Assembly (NCBI GenBank): GCA_026707185.1
Contig: JAPOXI010000099.1
Span: 1-15,817, forward strand
Direction: 5' to 3'
Source of the DNA: Chloroflexota bacterium
Lineage (GTDB): Bacteria > Chloroflexota > UBA11872
DNA: 15,817 bases
Both the position numbers and the translations under genes were made by a program. Position 1 is the first letter of the stretch. Each line of letters starts with the position of its first letter. Shown here piece after piece: positions 1 to 8,026 of this stretch. The notes below the pieces were generated by a model. That model saw nothing but the letters and a program-made list of their open reading frames with translations. It had not been told where the DNA came from and did no database searches.

Positions 1-523
1 CCGCCGTGCCGGCGACCATCTGAATGCTGAAGGACTCCTCGTAGGTGTGCGGCTGAGGCACGAACTTGATATTGATGTGGGGCACCGTCTGCGCGAATCG
101 ATCCAGGCCCCATCCCATCGCGACGCCGCGCGGACCCGACGTGTGGTCGTGTACGAACACGACGGTGGAGGGCGGACGCTGCGCCTCGACCTCGACGACT
201 TTCTCAGCGACTTTTTCCACTTCCTTGGTGACGACATTCTCGACAACCCTTTCCACCGGGACCTCGACAACCTGCTAGACCTCAACCACCTTCTCAACCG
301 GAACTTCCACGCTGACGACGTTCAAGACCTCTCGGGTCACGACTCTGTCGACCTGCTGAGTCACAATCGTCTGGACCGGGACCTCCTTCACCACAACTCA
401 TTCGACCGGGACTTCCTTGGTCACGATCTTCGGCTCAGCCTCGCCGCAGGCCGCAAGCGCCGCGACTCCCGCCGCGCTAATGCCCAGTCCACCGGCGACT
501 CGCAGCAACCGGCGCCGGGTCAT
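1..523 (-). pseudogene. Tat lipoprotein, ABC-type extracellular solute-binding protein, N-terminal part, two in-frame stops
   Basis: The frame starting at ATG 521-523 encodes a twin-arginine lipoprotein signal: TRRRLLR, a hydrophobic glycine/alanine stretch, then the lipobox ALAAC. A linker of repeated V-P-V-E / V-V-E-V units follows (KIVTKEVPVE, VVEVPVERVV). The frame then enters sequence typical of the start of a family 1 (sugar or oligopeptide) solute-binding protein, including PHTYEESFSIQMVAGTA at the window edge. Such proteins capture a substrate outside the membrane for an ABC importer. The frame contains TGA at 398-400 and TAG at 275-277. Both lie inside the repeat linker, and the same frame reads sensibly on either side, so the gene looks broken by point mutation (or base-call error). 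The C-terminal bulk lies outside the window. An upstream in-frame ATG at 569-571 or 635-637 is possible, but the Tat motif favours 523. The substrate cannot be told. Confidence 0.75.
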
Positions 524-960
524 GTGCGAGTTCTTACCCTTTTCGAATGCCTCCCCCTCCGCGCGCCGCATCCGCTCGTCGCGCTTCGCCGACGTAACAT
601 GCGGCTTCGAACAGTTTATGGCCGAAGGATCATCCATCCAATACGGCCCCGAACAACCGCGCGGCGCAGGGCCAGCTCCCTATGCCACGTCACCCCGTGG
701 TGAGTGCGTCGCCCATTGCCGAAAAGTCAAGTGGGAGCCCACATCCGGACCTGAACCGGAGTCCTCATCCGTACCAGGGACGACTCCGGACGATGTGGTT
801 CACTTCGGTCTTCGCTCTTGGCAGATTGCCTGCGTGAATCCCGGAGCTAACCCGCGCTCGCAGCCGTCGTCGCAACGGTCGTGAGCCTAGTGGTTGCCGC
901 GGTCCACTCGATCCCTCCGCGGCCCACGCCAGCCCGGCACCGAGTCCAACCATCACCGCC
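524..960. other. Intergenic stretch between the solute-binding pseudogene and the X remnant
   Basis: I find no convincing gene here. Short open frames exist on both strands, but their translations are arginine/proline/serine-rich and look like GC-driven shadows. A small hairpin (TCACC/GGTGA, 690-703) has no T tract. At 851-910 one frame encodes an alanine/valine-rich stretch (AAVVATVVSLVVAAVH) that could be the decayed signal or membrane segment of the X remnant that follows in another frame. That link is a guess. The promoter of the leftward solute-binding gene should lie here, but I could not pick a good pair of hexamers. Confidence 0.4.
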
Positions 961-1185
961 CGGTCACCCGCCTGGCAGGCGACCGCGCCATGGACGGTGG
1001 TGATCGACGACGCCGGGGTCGTGCAGGCGACCAGGGACTACACGCCGGCGGGCGACCCGGAACACACGCAGACGCTGGCCAATCTGAGCAGCCGCATCAC
1101 GGCGGGCGCGGCCGCCGACGGTCAATCCACCAACCGGGCCACCCGCGGGGACTAACTGCGGCAGCGGTTCCGGGACACGCAGGCA
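961..1185 (+). pseudogene. Remnant of protein X (paralogue of the gene at 10233-11685)
   Basis: In the frame starting at 970 the translation AWQATAPWTVVIDDAGVV, then DPEHTQTLANLSSRIT, then ADGQSTNRATR matches the X gene at 11164-11346 almost residue for residue (AWQAVASWAVVTDDAGVV, DPEHTQTLANLSSRIT, ADGQATNRATR). The nucleotide sequences also align without gaps over this stretch. A TAA at 1153-1155 replaces the CAG at 11347-11349 of the intact copy, after which similarity fades (RFRDTQ against EYRDLG). The upstream half of X, including signal peptide and start, is absent or unrecognisable. It sits just before protease A, as the fuller X copy sits just before protease C. This supports an ancestral order of X followed by the next protease. 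It should not be expressed as a functional protein. Confidence 0.8.
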
Positions 1186-1243
1186 GGCGGCGCGGCCCAG
1201 AGGAATGCCGGCGAATAGGCTGGGGAAGTTCTTGTGTTGGGTT

Positions 1244-1271
1244 TTGCACACCGTCCGATACCTGTGATAAA
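1244..1271 (+). promoter_or_regulatory. Possible promoter for protease A
   Basis: In the locally AT-richer gap before protease A, TTGCAC (1244-1249) and GATAAA (1266-1271) are 16 bases apart. The second is preceded by TG at 1263-1264, as in an extended -10. The -35 match is weak, so only position and composition support it. A Shine-Dalgarno-like GAGG (1294-1297) lies 8 bases before ATG 1306. Confidence 0.3.
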
Positions 1272-1305
1272 CCCTTCGCTCTTGTGATCCGGCGAGGCAG
1301 GGCGG

Positions 1306-4184
1306 ATGCCGGACGGCGGAGGAAGCGCGCGGCGCCTGTTCACCAGGCCTTGGCCTGGGGCGGTCCAGCTGACCCGCCGCTGGCCGGCGCGGCGCGTGGG
1401 CATGGTCGCGGTCGCCGGCCTGCTGCTGCTGAGCGCCGTCCTGCTGGGGCATTGGACGCCCGTGCAGGCGCAGGAGGGCGAGGCCCGGGCGCCGGAGGCC
1501 ACGGGGACGTCCGGGGTCACCATCCGGCTGGACGACCTGGTGGGCCTCATCACCTATGCGTTCGTGGACCGGTTCGAGGTCCAACTCGCGAATCTCGATG
1601 CGGCGACGACGTACGAGATCGTCGTGTCGAGCAGCCATGCCGCCGCGCTCGGGATTGGCGGCTGCGGCGAGGCCACGCAGCGCGCGACGGTCACTGGCGC
1701 CACGGCCCGCAACGTGGAATTCCGCCTCTATGCCTGCGGATTGGGCGCGGGGACCGTCACGGCGGCGCTGCGCGTGGCCGGGGCCAGCCGCGCGGCGGTC
1801 ACGGTCAGCCAGGACGTGACGGTCGAGCCGATTCCCGATTGGGTGCCGGCGGACGAGCGGCCGGTGCGCGGCGCGGCGGGCGCGGTGGCGCGGGTGGGCA
1901 CGCCGGGCTTTGTGAAGAATCCGCGGTTCGAGCAGGTCATGACCACGTCGGTCGTGGCGAAATGGGACACGCCGACCGCCGACGGTGGCAAGGAGCTTTC
2001 GGGGTATGGCTGTTGTTCTGGCACGAAGACGAGGAGCATCCCTCCTACCGGGACGACGTGCTGGTGAAGGGGCTGACGCCGCGGGAGCACACGTACACCG
2101 GCCTGCAACACGACGCGACCTACAAGTTCCGGATTCACGCCTGTAACGAAGACCACAAAATGGTGGCCCGCTGCGGCTGGTGGACCACCCCGCCGCTGGA
2201 GGTCACGACGCAGCGGGCGCCGACGCCGCAGCGGCCGCACACGATCGGGTTTTCGCAGCTCTCGGCGAGTTCGGTGGTGGTGACGTGGAGCGCGGCGGCC
2301 AACACGGGGGGAGTGCCGCTGACGGGTTTCGACATCACGTACTGGCCCTACGACGCCCAGAACGCCAACTCGGAGGCCGGCGCCACGACGCACCCGGCCG
2401 ACGACGGGAACGATCGGGGCGAGACGTTGAAGAAACTGGCGGCCAGCACGGAATACGAAGTGAAAATGCGCGCCTGCAACGGCCCCAAGGACAGTCACTG
2501 CTCCAGGTGGTCCGCCGACCACCGGTTTACGACGCTGGCCGGGACCACGCCGACGCCCACGCCTTCGCCGTCACCCAGCGCACCCGTGCCGGTGAATCTG
2601 GATGTGGCGCCGCTGACGGGGCGCCGGGCGGAGTTGACGTGGGATGCGGTGGACAGTGCGGACGCGTACGACGTCGAGGCGCAAGTGTTCGGCGGCACGT
2701 CCTGGAACTCCGCCATCTGTGCGGCATCCGGTTCCACGCCGAGCGGCGGTCGGGTGTCCGAGCCCCGCTGCACGATTAACCTTGGCGCAATCACAGGCCC
2801 AAAGGCTGGTCTCTCGCAGAGCGGAGCCTTCGCGTTCCACATCCGGTCGGTGACCGGCGGGTCGCCGGGCGACTTCAGCGAGCCGGTCGTGATCATGGAC
2901 ACACCGATCGTTGCCGCGAGCGGCGCCAGCCCATCCACGGGCGGACAGGCCACGGTGACGTGGAATCCGGTCCAGCAGACGCTGGGCGATAGCTTTCCTG
3001 CGGGTGGGACGTACGCGTTTCGATATCGCAAGGTCGTGAACGACGCCGGCACTGAGCACACGGAGTCGACGTGGGAACCCAACGCGTACATCCCGGTTGC
3101 GACGACGACCACGAACCCATACACCGGGCTGACCCTGTATGCCGTCTATGGAATTCAGCTGATTTACACACCGCCCGAGCAAGGCAACCAGCCGGCGGGT
3201 CCGCGCGTGTTTGCCGCGCGGGACGTCTACGTGTGGCCGTCGGATGAAGCGGCCGGCAGCGGCGATCGGGCCGGCGGGCGGGTGGCGACCTATCCGCTGA
3301 ACTTTCCGCTGGACAATGCGAACTACGTCCCCCGGGCGACGTATGTGTACCGCCTGTGCGACGACACGTTGCCCGAGCTCAATCTGCATGGTCCAGGCGG
3401 CCGGCGCGATCCGTGGCGGGTGGAATGGTCCAGTTTCATTTTCAACGCCTTTGACCAGTGGCGGGTGGCGACGAACGAGCTGGTGTTCGTGAACCAGGAA
3501 CACCAGCCGTGCGCCGAATACAGCGCCCTGGTAGCGCAGACCGTGCAGGCGGTGCAGGCGGCGCTGGGGGGCGGCGCGGCGAGCGCTGAGGACGCCAAGA
3601 ACCTGGCGTCGCACGTGCGAGGTTTGCTGGAGCGGTCGCGGCACGTCGGGGTGCTGCGGGACGCGGTGCTGCGCGCGGCCATCGCCGCTGGCGACGAGGT
3701 GGCGAACGAAGTCTTCATGTATGCCTCGAATGACTTGCCAATGGTGTTTGGGTTCGGGGCCGCATTAGAGCCCGGCTTCTGCGGCGCCAACGCCGTCGGG
3801 TGTGCGATTCGGCGCGGCGTGCGACACGACACCAAGGGCTGGATCACGGACATTGCGCTGAAGAAACAGGGACACTTCGAGCCGGACGAGTCGGCGTTCA
3901 TCCCGGAGATTCCGGAGGTCCGGTTCGACACGTGTCAGCCGCGGCTGCCCAACAATCAGACGCACGACTCGCGGTTCGCCAAGGTGTATTTCACGCTGGT
4001 GCATGAGCTTGGGCATGCGCTGGGGATCCGCGAGGGCAGCGACGGCGCGGGCGACCATCCCGACCGTGGGCTGCAGAGCGACGCGGCGATGGCGGCCCAT
4101 TTGGGCGAGTTGTGCTCGCCAACGCCGTTTGACGTGATGGCGGTCCAGGCCCTGTACCAGCATCGGGATTCGCCGGCGCCATGA
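1306..4184 (+). CDS. Protease A: secreted FnIII-containing zinc metalloprotease, one frameshift at about 2010
   Basis: The start is ATG 1306, with GAGG 8 bases upstream. A long signal peptide ends near PVQAQ (about residue 53). Next come an exported N-terminal domain (residues 66-185), two FnIII domains (about 197-300 and 306-412), and a Thr/Pro linker. Two more beta-rich FnIII-like segments follow, then a C-terminal protease domain with HELGHALGIRE at 4002-4034 and a likely Met-turn, FDVMAVQALYQ. The reading frame breaks after GGC 2008-2010. Protease C has tyr-gly-val-leu-phe-trp at this point, whereas here one base of the valine codon is missing, so reading must move from frame 1306 to the frame ending at 4184. 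Repaired, the protein is about 959 residues. Position 11 of the zinc motif is Glu rather than His or Asp. A downstream histidine (4056-4058, in DHPD) may be the third ligand. The stop overlaps PD40-A by ATGA. Peptidase fold is confident, exact family is not. Confidence 0.8.
2437..2492 (+). repeat. 56-bp direct repeat, copy 1 (in protease A FnIII-2)
   Basis: Bases 2437-2492 are identical to 6189-6244 in protease B, coding for an ASTEYEVKMRACNGPKD FnIII segment. Similarity continues with scattered mismatches for roughly 70 bases and then falls away. The match begins exactly where protease B becomes homologous to A, so it marks a recombination or conversion boundary. Confidence 0.9.
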
Positions 4185-5828
4185 GACGACGTCGAAGGCG
4201 CAGCGCGGCCTGGCGGGTCGGGAGTCGGGTCCTGCCGGCGCTAGCGCTGATGGCGGCCGTGGCGGCGTGCGAGGCGTCGTCAGGCGCCGAGACGCCGAGG
4301 GACCGGACGGCCGCCGCGGCGCAGCCGACCTCGACCGTCGCCGCCCCGGCTCCCAGTCCCACGCCCGCCGCGCCCGAGCCGGCGCCGACGGCCACAACTC
4401 CGCCGTCGAATGGGTCCGACAGTTCCGACGACAGCCGCGCCGGAAGCGTTGTCGGCCACGGGCCCTCGTGGAGCGCCACGACCTGCCGGCCGTACCCGAG
4501 TTATTTCTGGATGCTCTGGCGCAACTTCCTGCAGTGGAATCCCGATGGCAGCGAGATCCTTATCACCTACGGGCCCCAGCTGTACGCGGTGGCGACCGAT
4601 GGTTCGGACACGCGCACGGTGGCTCGCGGGGAGACGCCCCAGGGCTTCGGCTCGATGATTTCGTTTGACCTGTCGCCGGACGGCCGGCAGCTAGTGTTCG
4701 CGGGATGCGACTACCCGCGCCCGCACTTCCAGGTTCGCGCTGAGCCCGAAGATTACTTGGGCTACGAATACGAACTGGCGCGCCTGGGTCCGAAGATCGG
4801 TGAACCGGAGCGCCTCACGTCCAATCACGAGTTTGACGGCTTCCCAGCGTGGTCGCCGGATGGGCAGCGCGTGGCGTTCTTGTCGGTTCTGCTTACCGAC
4901 AGACTCAGCCACGCGGGCTATGTGGGCGCGCGGTGGCTGAGCGTGATGGACCGGGGCGGCCGCGGGCTACGCATCGTGGTGCAGGTAGAGGCGCCGGCGC
5001 GGTCGAGGTTTCGGGGGCTGGCCCTGGTGGCACCGGCCTGGTCGCCGGACGGCCGCCACGTGGCGTTTGCGGCGGCGGACGCGGATGGTCGCGTCGGGAT
5101 CTACGTCGTGCCGGTGGACGGGGCGAAGCAGCTGCGGCTGCACGACTTGCGGCCGCTGGTAACGGACGCCGTCAGCGGGCCAGCCTGGTCGCCGGACGGC
5201 CAGCGGCTAGTTTACGCCAAGATGGCGGACGACCTGCTGGGTCTCTATGCCGTCGGGGCGGACGGGGCGGACGAGGCGGACGAGGCGGAGATCGTCACGA
5301 CTGCTTGGCTGCTGAGCGACAGGCGAGGTATACCGCCCCCCGGCGGAGGAATTCGGCCTAGTACGCGACGTGGCGTGGTCGCCGGACGGCACGCGGCTGT
5401 TGTACTCGTACGGCGCGGCGACCTGCGTGGTGGCGGCGGACGGCGAGTTGCTGGGCCGCACGCCGGTCATCCCATTCGCGCCGGAGTTCGGGCGGTGGGA
5501 CTGCGTGTTGACGCCCACCGACGAGTCGGAGCAGCAGTGGCGGCCGTGGATCACGGAGTATCCGCCAGGCTGGTTCGATCGATCCAAGGAGGCGGAGTCC
5601 TCGGCGGTCTGGTCGCCGGACGGCGAGCGAGTCGCGTTCTTTCGGACCTGGGGCAACATCACCATTTGGGACCGGGGTGACGCCACGAACGAATACCCGG
5701 TTGGCACGACGGTTCACCTATACGCCATGCGACCTGACGGAAGCGAGTTGCAACTATTGGCGAGCATCGGGTCCACGGGGCCAGCCCTTCCCGACGAGCC
5801 GTTCAGCGAAGGCCGACCAGGCCGCTAG
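4181..5828 (+). CDS. PD40-A: lipoprotein with seven WD40-like (PD40) propeller repeats; frameshifted and lacking its C-terminal part
   Basis: The ATG overlaps the protease A stop (ATGA), so translation is probably coupled. The arginine-rich signal ends in the lipobox VAAC (Cys30), followed by a Pro/Thr/Ala linker. Seven PD40/TolB-type motifs can be read: WNPDG, LSPDG, then five variants of WSPDG, each followed by a short hydrophobic strand. This is enough for one seven-bladed propeller. The first five lie in the start frame. The last two (WSPDGTRLLYS, WSPDGERVAFF) lie in the frame ending at TAG 5826-5828. The shift falls between 5313 and 5341, where a C6 tract (5336-5341) is the likely culprit. 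Paralogue PD40-B goes on into a cysteine cap and leucine-rich repeats. PD40-A loses similarity after LQLLAS (about 5760) and ends in unrelated residues, so the C-terminus has been lost. A role as a surface binding or scaffold protein is inferred; no enzyme residues are visible. Confidence 0.8.
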
Positions 5829-6188
5829 GTGTTCGGCGCGCAGGTGGTGGTGAACGCGCAGACCAGCGCCCGCACGTTCACGAGCCTGGCGGCGAATGCG
5901 ACCTCCCGGTTCAGCATCCGGGCCCGCAACGGGACCAACCGCTGCAGCGGCTGGACGAACAAGGACGGGAGGACGAAGCCGACGCCGCCGCGTGACAACG
6001 GGACGGCGATTCGTGGCTATGGGCTCCGGTGGCGGGCGAGCGGGACCCGCGCGTGGACGACGGTGTGGAAAGGCAAGGGCACGAAGAGCCATACGGTGGA
6101 CGACGACCTCAGGGCCGGCACGACCTATGTGGTGCAGGTGAAGGCCTGCAATGGGAGTGGGGCGAACGGCCCAAATCGCTGCGGGGGT
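5829..6188 (+). pseudogene. Orphan FnIII fragment between PD40-A and protease B
   Basis: Directly after the PD40-A stop, and in the same reading frame, the sequence encodes the second half of one FnIII domain (TFTSLAANATSRFSIRARNG, then RCSGW). A nearly complete second domain follows (RGYGLRWRASGTRAWTTV, then GTTYVVQVKACNG and RCGGW). A GTG at 5829 could serve as a start, but there is no export signal and no first FnIII strand, so this is not a free-standing gene. At about 6161-6188 the reading frame gives way to the frame of protease B. I read it as the surviving middle of protease B or of a related gene, brought next to PD40-A by deletion. It ends out of frame at 6215. Confidence 0.65.
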
Positions 6189-8026
6189 TGGCGGCCAGCA
6201 CGGAATACGAAGTGAAAATGCGCGCCTGCAACGGCCCCAAGGACCGCCATTGCTCCGCGTGGTCCGCGGATCACCGGTTTACGACGCTGGCGGGGACCAC
6301 GCCGACCCCCACGCCGACCGCCACACCGACGCCGGTGGCGTCACGGCCGCAGAATCTGGACATCACGCCACTGCGCCAACGCAAGGTGAGATTGACGTGG
6401 ACGTGGACAGGTCCGCAGGTAAACGCATTTGTTATTTCCGCCCGTGGGTTTGGCGTTAACGACAGAAGTGACCTGTCCAGCTGGAGGACGGTTCACTCGG
6501 GCACTTCGACTCCGGCTTTGGCCGTTGCCGACAAAACCTCAACTTACAAGTACGAATTCTATCTGCATGTGTTCTATCGGGCCAAGGTTGAACCGAAACG
6601 AAGGGGCCTGCAAGATCACGCGGCGTATGAGGTGCAGGTCCAGGCCGTCACTGGCAAAGATGCCGATAATAATGACGTCCTTTCGGAACCGAGTGATGCG
6701 ATCATTCTCATCGATACGCCAATCACGGCAGCGAATGGTACGAGCTCGGGGACGAGGGGCCAGGCGACCCTCAGTTGGAAGCAGATGCAGGATGTTCTTG
6801 TCGACAGTACCTATGCGGGCGGTACGGCCCGGTTCCGGTATCGGCGTGCCGAGGACACGCACGCAGCAATTTCATGGCTTCCGGAAGAGGCCAACTTTGA
6901 GCACGTTGGCGACATTCCTGAAACGGCAATGACAAACGGGAACACGCTGCAGTCGCTTGAACTCAATAGCGTCTATGCCATCCAGTTCTGGTATGAGCCG
7001 CCAGCCGCGGAGGAGAATCAACCGGCCAAGCTGCGGGTTTTTGCCGGACGTGATGTGTTTGTCTGGCCATCCACACGAGCGGGTGCGGAGGGCGAAGACA
7101 ATCAGGGCAGGTCCAACGCCGGTGAACGAGTTGCCAGCTATCCATTGAATTACCCACTGCAAAACACTCATCGTATACCTCGGGCAACATACGTCTATCG
7201 GATCTGCAGCGATACCTTTCCCACCCACAACTTGAAAGCGGCCAATTGGGCCGATTTCATCTTCGATGCGTTCGACCGGTGGCGCGTCGCGACCGACGGG
7301 CTCGTCGTGGCTGCCTACGAACGCGGGCCATGCGCGACGTACTCGGCCGTCGTAAGCAATCTCGTTGGGGCGGTCAGTCGATCGTTGGACAGCAACAGCG
7401 CGGCTCAGTACGACCTCAACACGCGACGCGCCCACGTACAAGCCCTCGTGGACCAGTCACGACACATCGGTGCGCTACGCGACGCGGTGCTGCGCGCGGC
7501 AGCGGGCACGAGCGATGGAGCCGATGTGGGGAACGAAGTGTTCATGTTTGAAACCAATGCGCGGCCAATGGTCTACGAATTTGGCCAAGAGATCCAACCC
7601 GGACTGTGCGGCGATCGTGCTGTCGGCTGTGCACGGCTACGGGTGCTCCATGAGACCAAGGGATGGATCACCGATATCGCGCTGAAGAAAGACGAGAACT
7701 TCGAAACTGAATCGGGCAGCTACGTGCCGGAGATCCCGACCGTGCGGCTCGAATTGTGCCGTACACGACATCCAGATAATATTGAAGATGGTCGCGCACG
7801 CACCAATTTCAGGTTTAGCAAAGTCTATTCAATCCTCATCCATGAACTCGGGCACGCTTTTGGTATTCGCAGCGGCACGGACGGCTCAGGGCAGCGGAAG
7901 CAACATCCCAACTACGACCTAGATTACGACACAGTTTTTGATCATGCGAGAGACACAAACAGCCCTTGCGCGCCGACGCCCCTTGATGTGCTTGCAATGT
8001 ATGCCCTCTATCAGACCAAGCCATGA
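6161..8026 (+). CDS. Protease B: FnIII zinc metalloprotease paralogue of A, N-terminus missing
   Basis: Coding similarity to protease A begins at about 6161 (GERPKSLRGLAAS against GETLKKLAAS). It continues through the end of an FnIII domain, a TPTPT linker, two further beta-rich segments and the whole C-terminal protease domain. Conserved blocks include TPITAANGTSSGTRGQATLS, ATYVYRIC, FIFDAFDRWRVATDG, DQSRHIGALRDAVLRAA, ETKGWITDIALKK and HELGHAFGIRS (7841-7873). The six cysteines of the protease domain match those of A, suggesting disulfides outside the cell. No signal peptide or believable start precedes it. The frame is open back to 6029, but that part does not look like protein, and the only early Met (6218) falls inside FnIII. 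Position 11 of the zinc motif is Ser, so the motif is not a standard metzincin one; a QHPN histidine downstream is a candidate ligand. The third codon positions look less GC-biased than in A. It overlaps PD40-B by ATGA. Probably not exported as it stands. Confidence 0.8.
   Translation, partial: GERPKSLRGLAASTEYEVKMRACNGPKDRHCSAWSADHRFTTLAGTTPTPTPTATPTPVASRPQNLDITPLRQRKVRLTWTWTGPQVNAFVISARGFGVNDRSDLSSWRTVHSGTSTPALAVADKTSTYKYEFYLHVFYRAKVEPKRRGLQDHAAYEVQVQAVTGKDADNNDVLSEPSDAIILIDTPITAANGTSSGTRGQATLSWKQMQDVLVDSTYAGGTARFRYRRAEDTHAAISWLPEEANFEHVGDIPETAMTNGNTLQSLELNSVYAIQFWYEPPAAEENQPAKLRVFAGRDVFVWPSTRAGAEGEDNQGRSNAGERVASYPLNYPLQNTHRIPRATYVYRICSDTFPTHNLKAANWADFIFDAFDRWRVATDGLVVAAYERGPCATYSAVVSNLVGAVSRSLDSNSAAQYDLNTRRAHVQALVDQSRHIGALRDAVLRAAAGTSDGADVGNEVFMFETNARPMVYEFGQEIQPGLCGDRAVGCARLRVLHETKGWITDIALKKDENFETESGSYVPEIPTVRLELCRTRHPDNIEDGRARTNFRFSKVYSILIHELGHAFGIRSGTDGSGQRKQHPNYDLDYDTVFDHARDTNSPCAPTPLDVLAMYALYQTKP
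6189..6244 (+). repeat. 56-bp direct repeat, copy 2 (start of protease B homology)
   Basis: Identical to 2437-2492. It lies exactly at the switch from the orphan FnIII fragment to the protease B frame, so it is a likely crossover or conversion tract. Confidence 0.9.

Noticed and set aside
690..703. Hairpin TCACC/GGTGA as a terminator
   Set aside because: The stem is only 5 bp with no T tract, and no gene ends near it on either strand.
894..2009. Open frame continuing upstream of the protease A C-terminal frame, making an apparent 1096-residue protein
   Set aside because: Its first 370 or so residues are Gly/Arg-rich and non-protein-like. In this stretch the frame from 1306 carries the signal peptide, N-terminal domain and first FnIII strands that match protease C.
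2005..2020. Programmed ribosomal frameshift in protease A
   Set aside because: No slippery heptamer and no stop-and-stem arrangement are visible, and the paralogue C reads through in one frame.
6029..6160. Upstream extension of the protease B frame
   Set aside because: It reads as charged, non-FnIII sequence, while the frame from 5829 encodes a good FnIII domain over the same bases.
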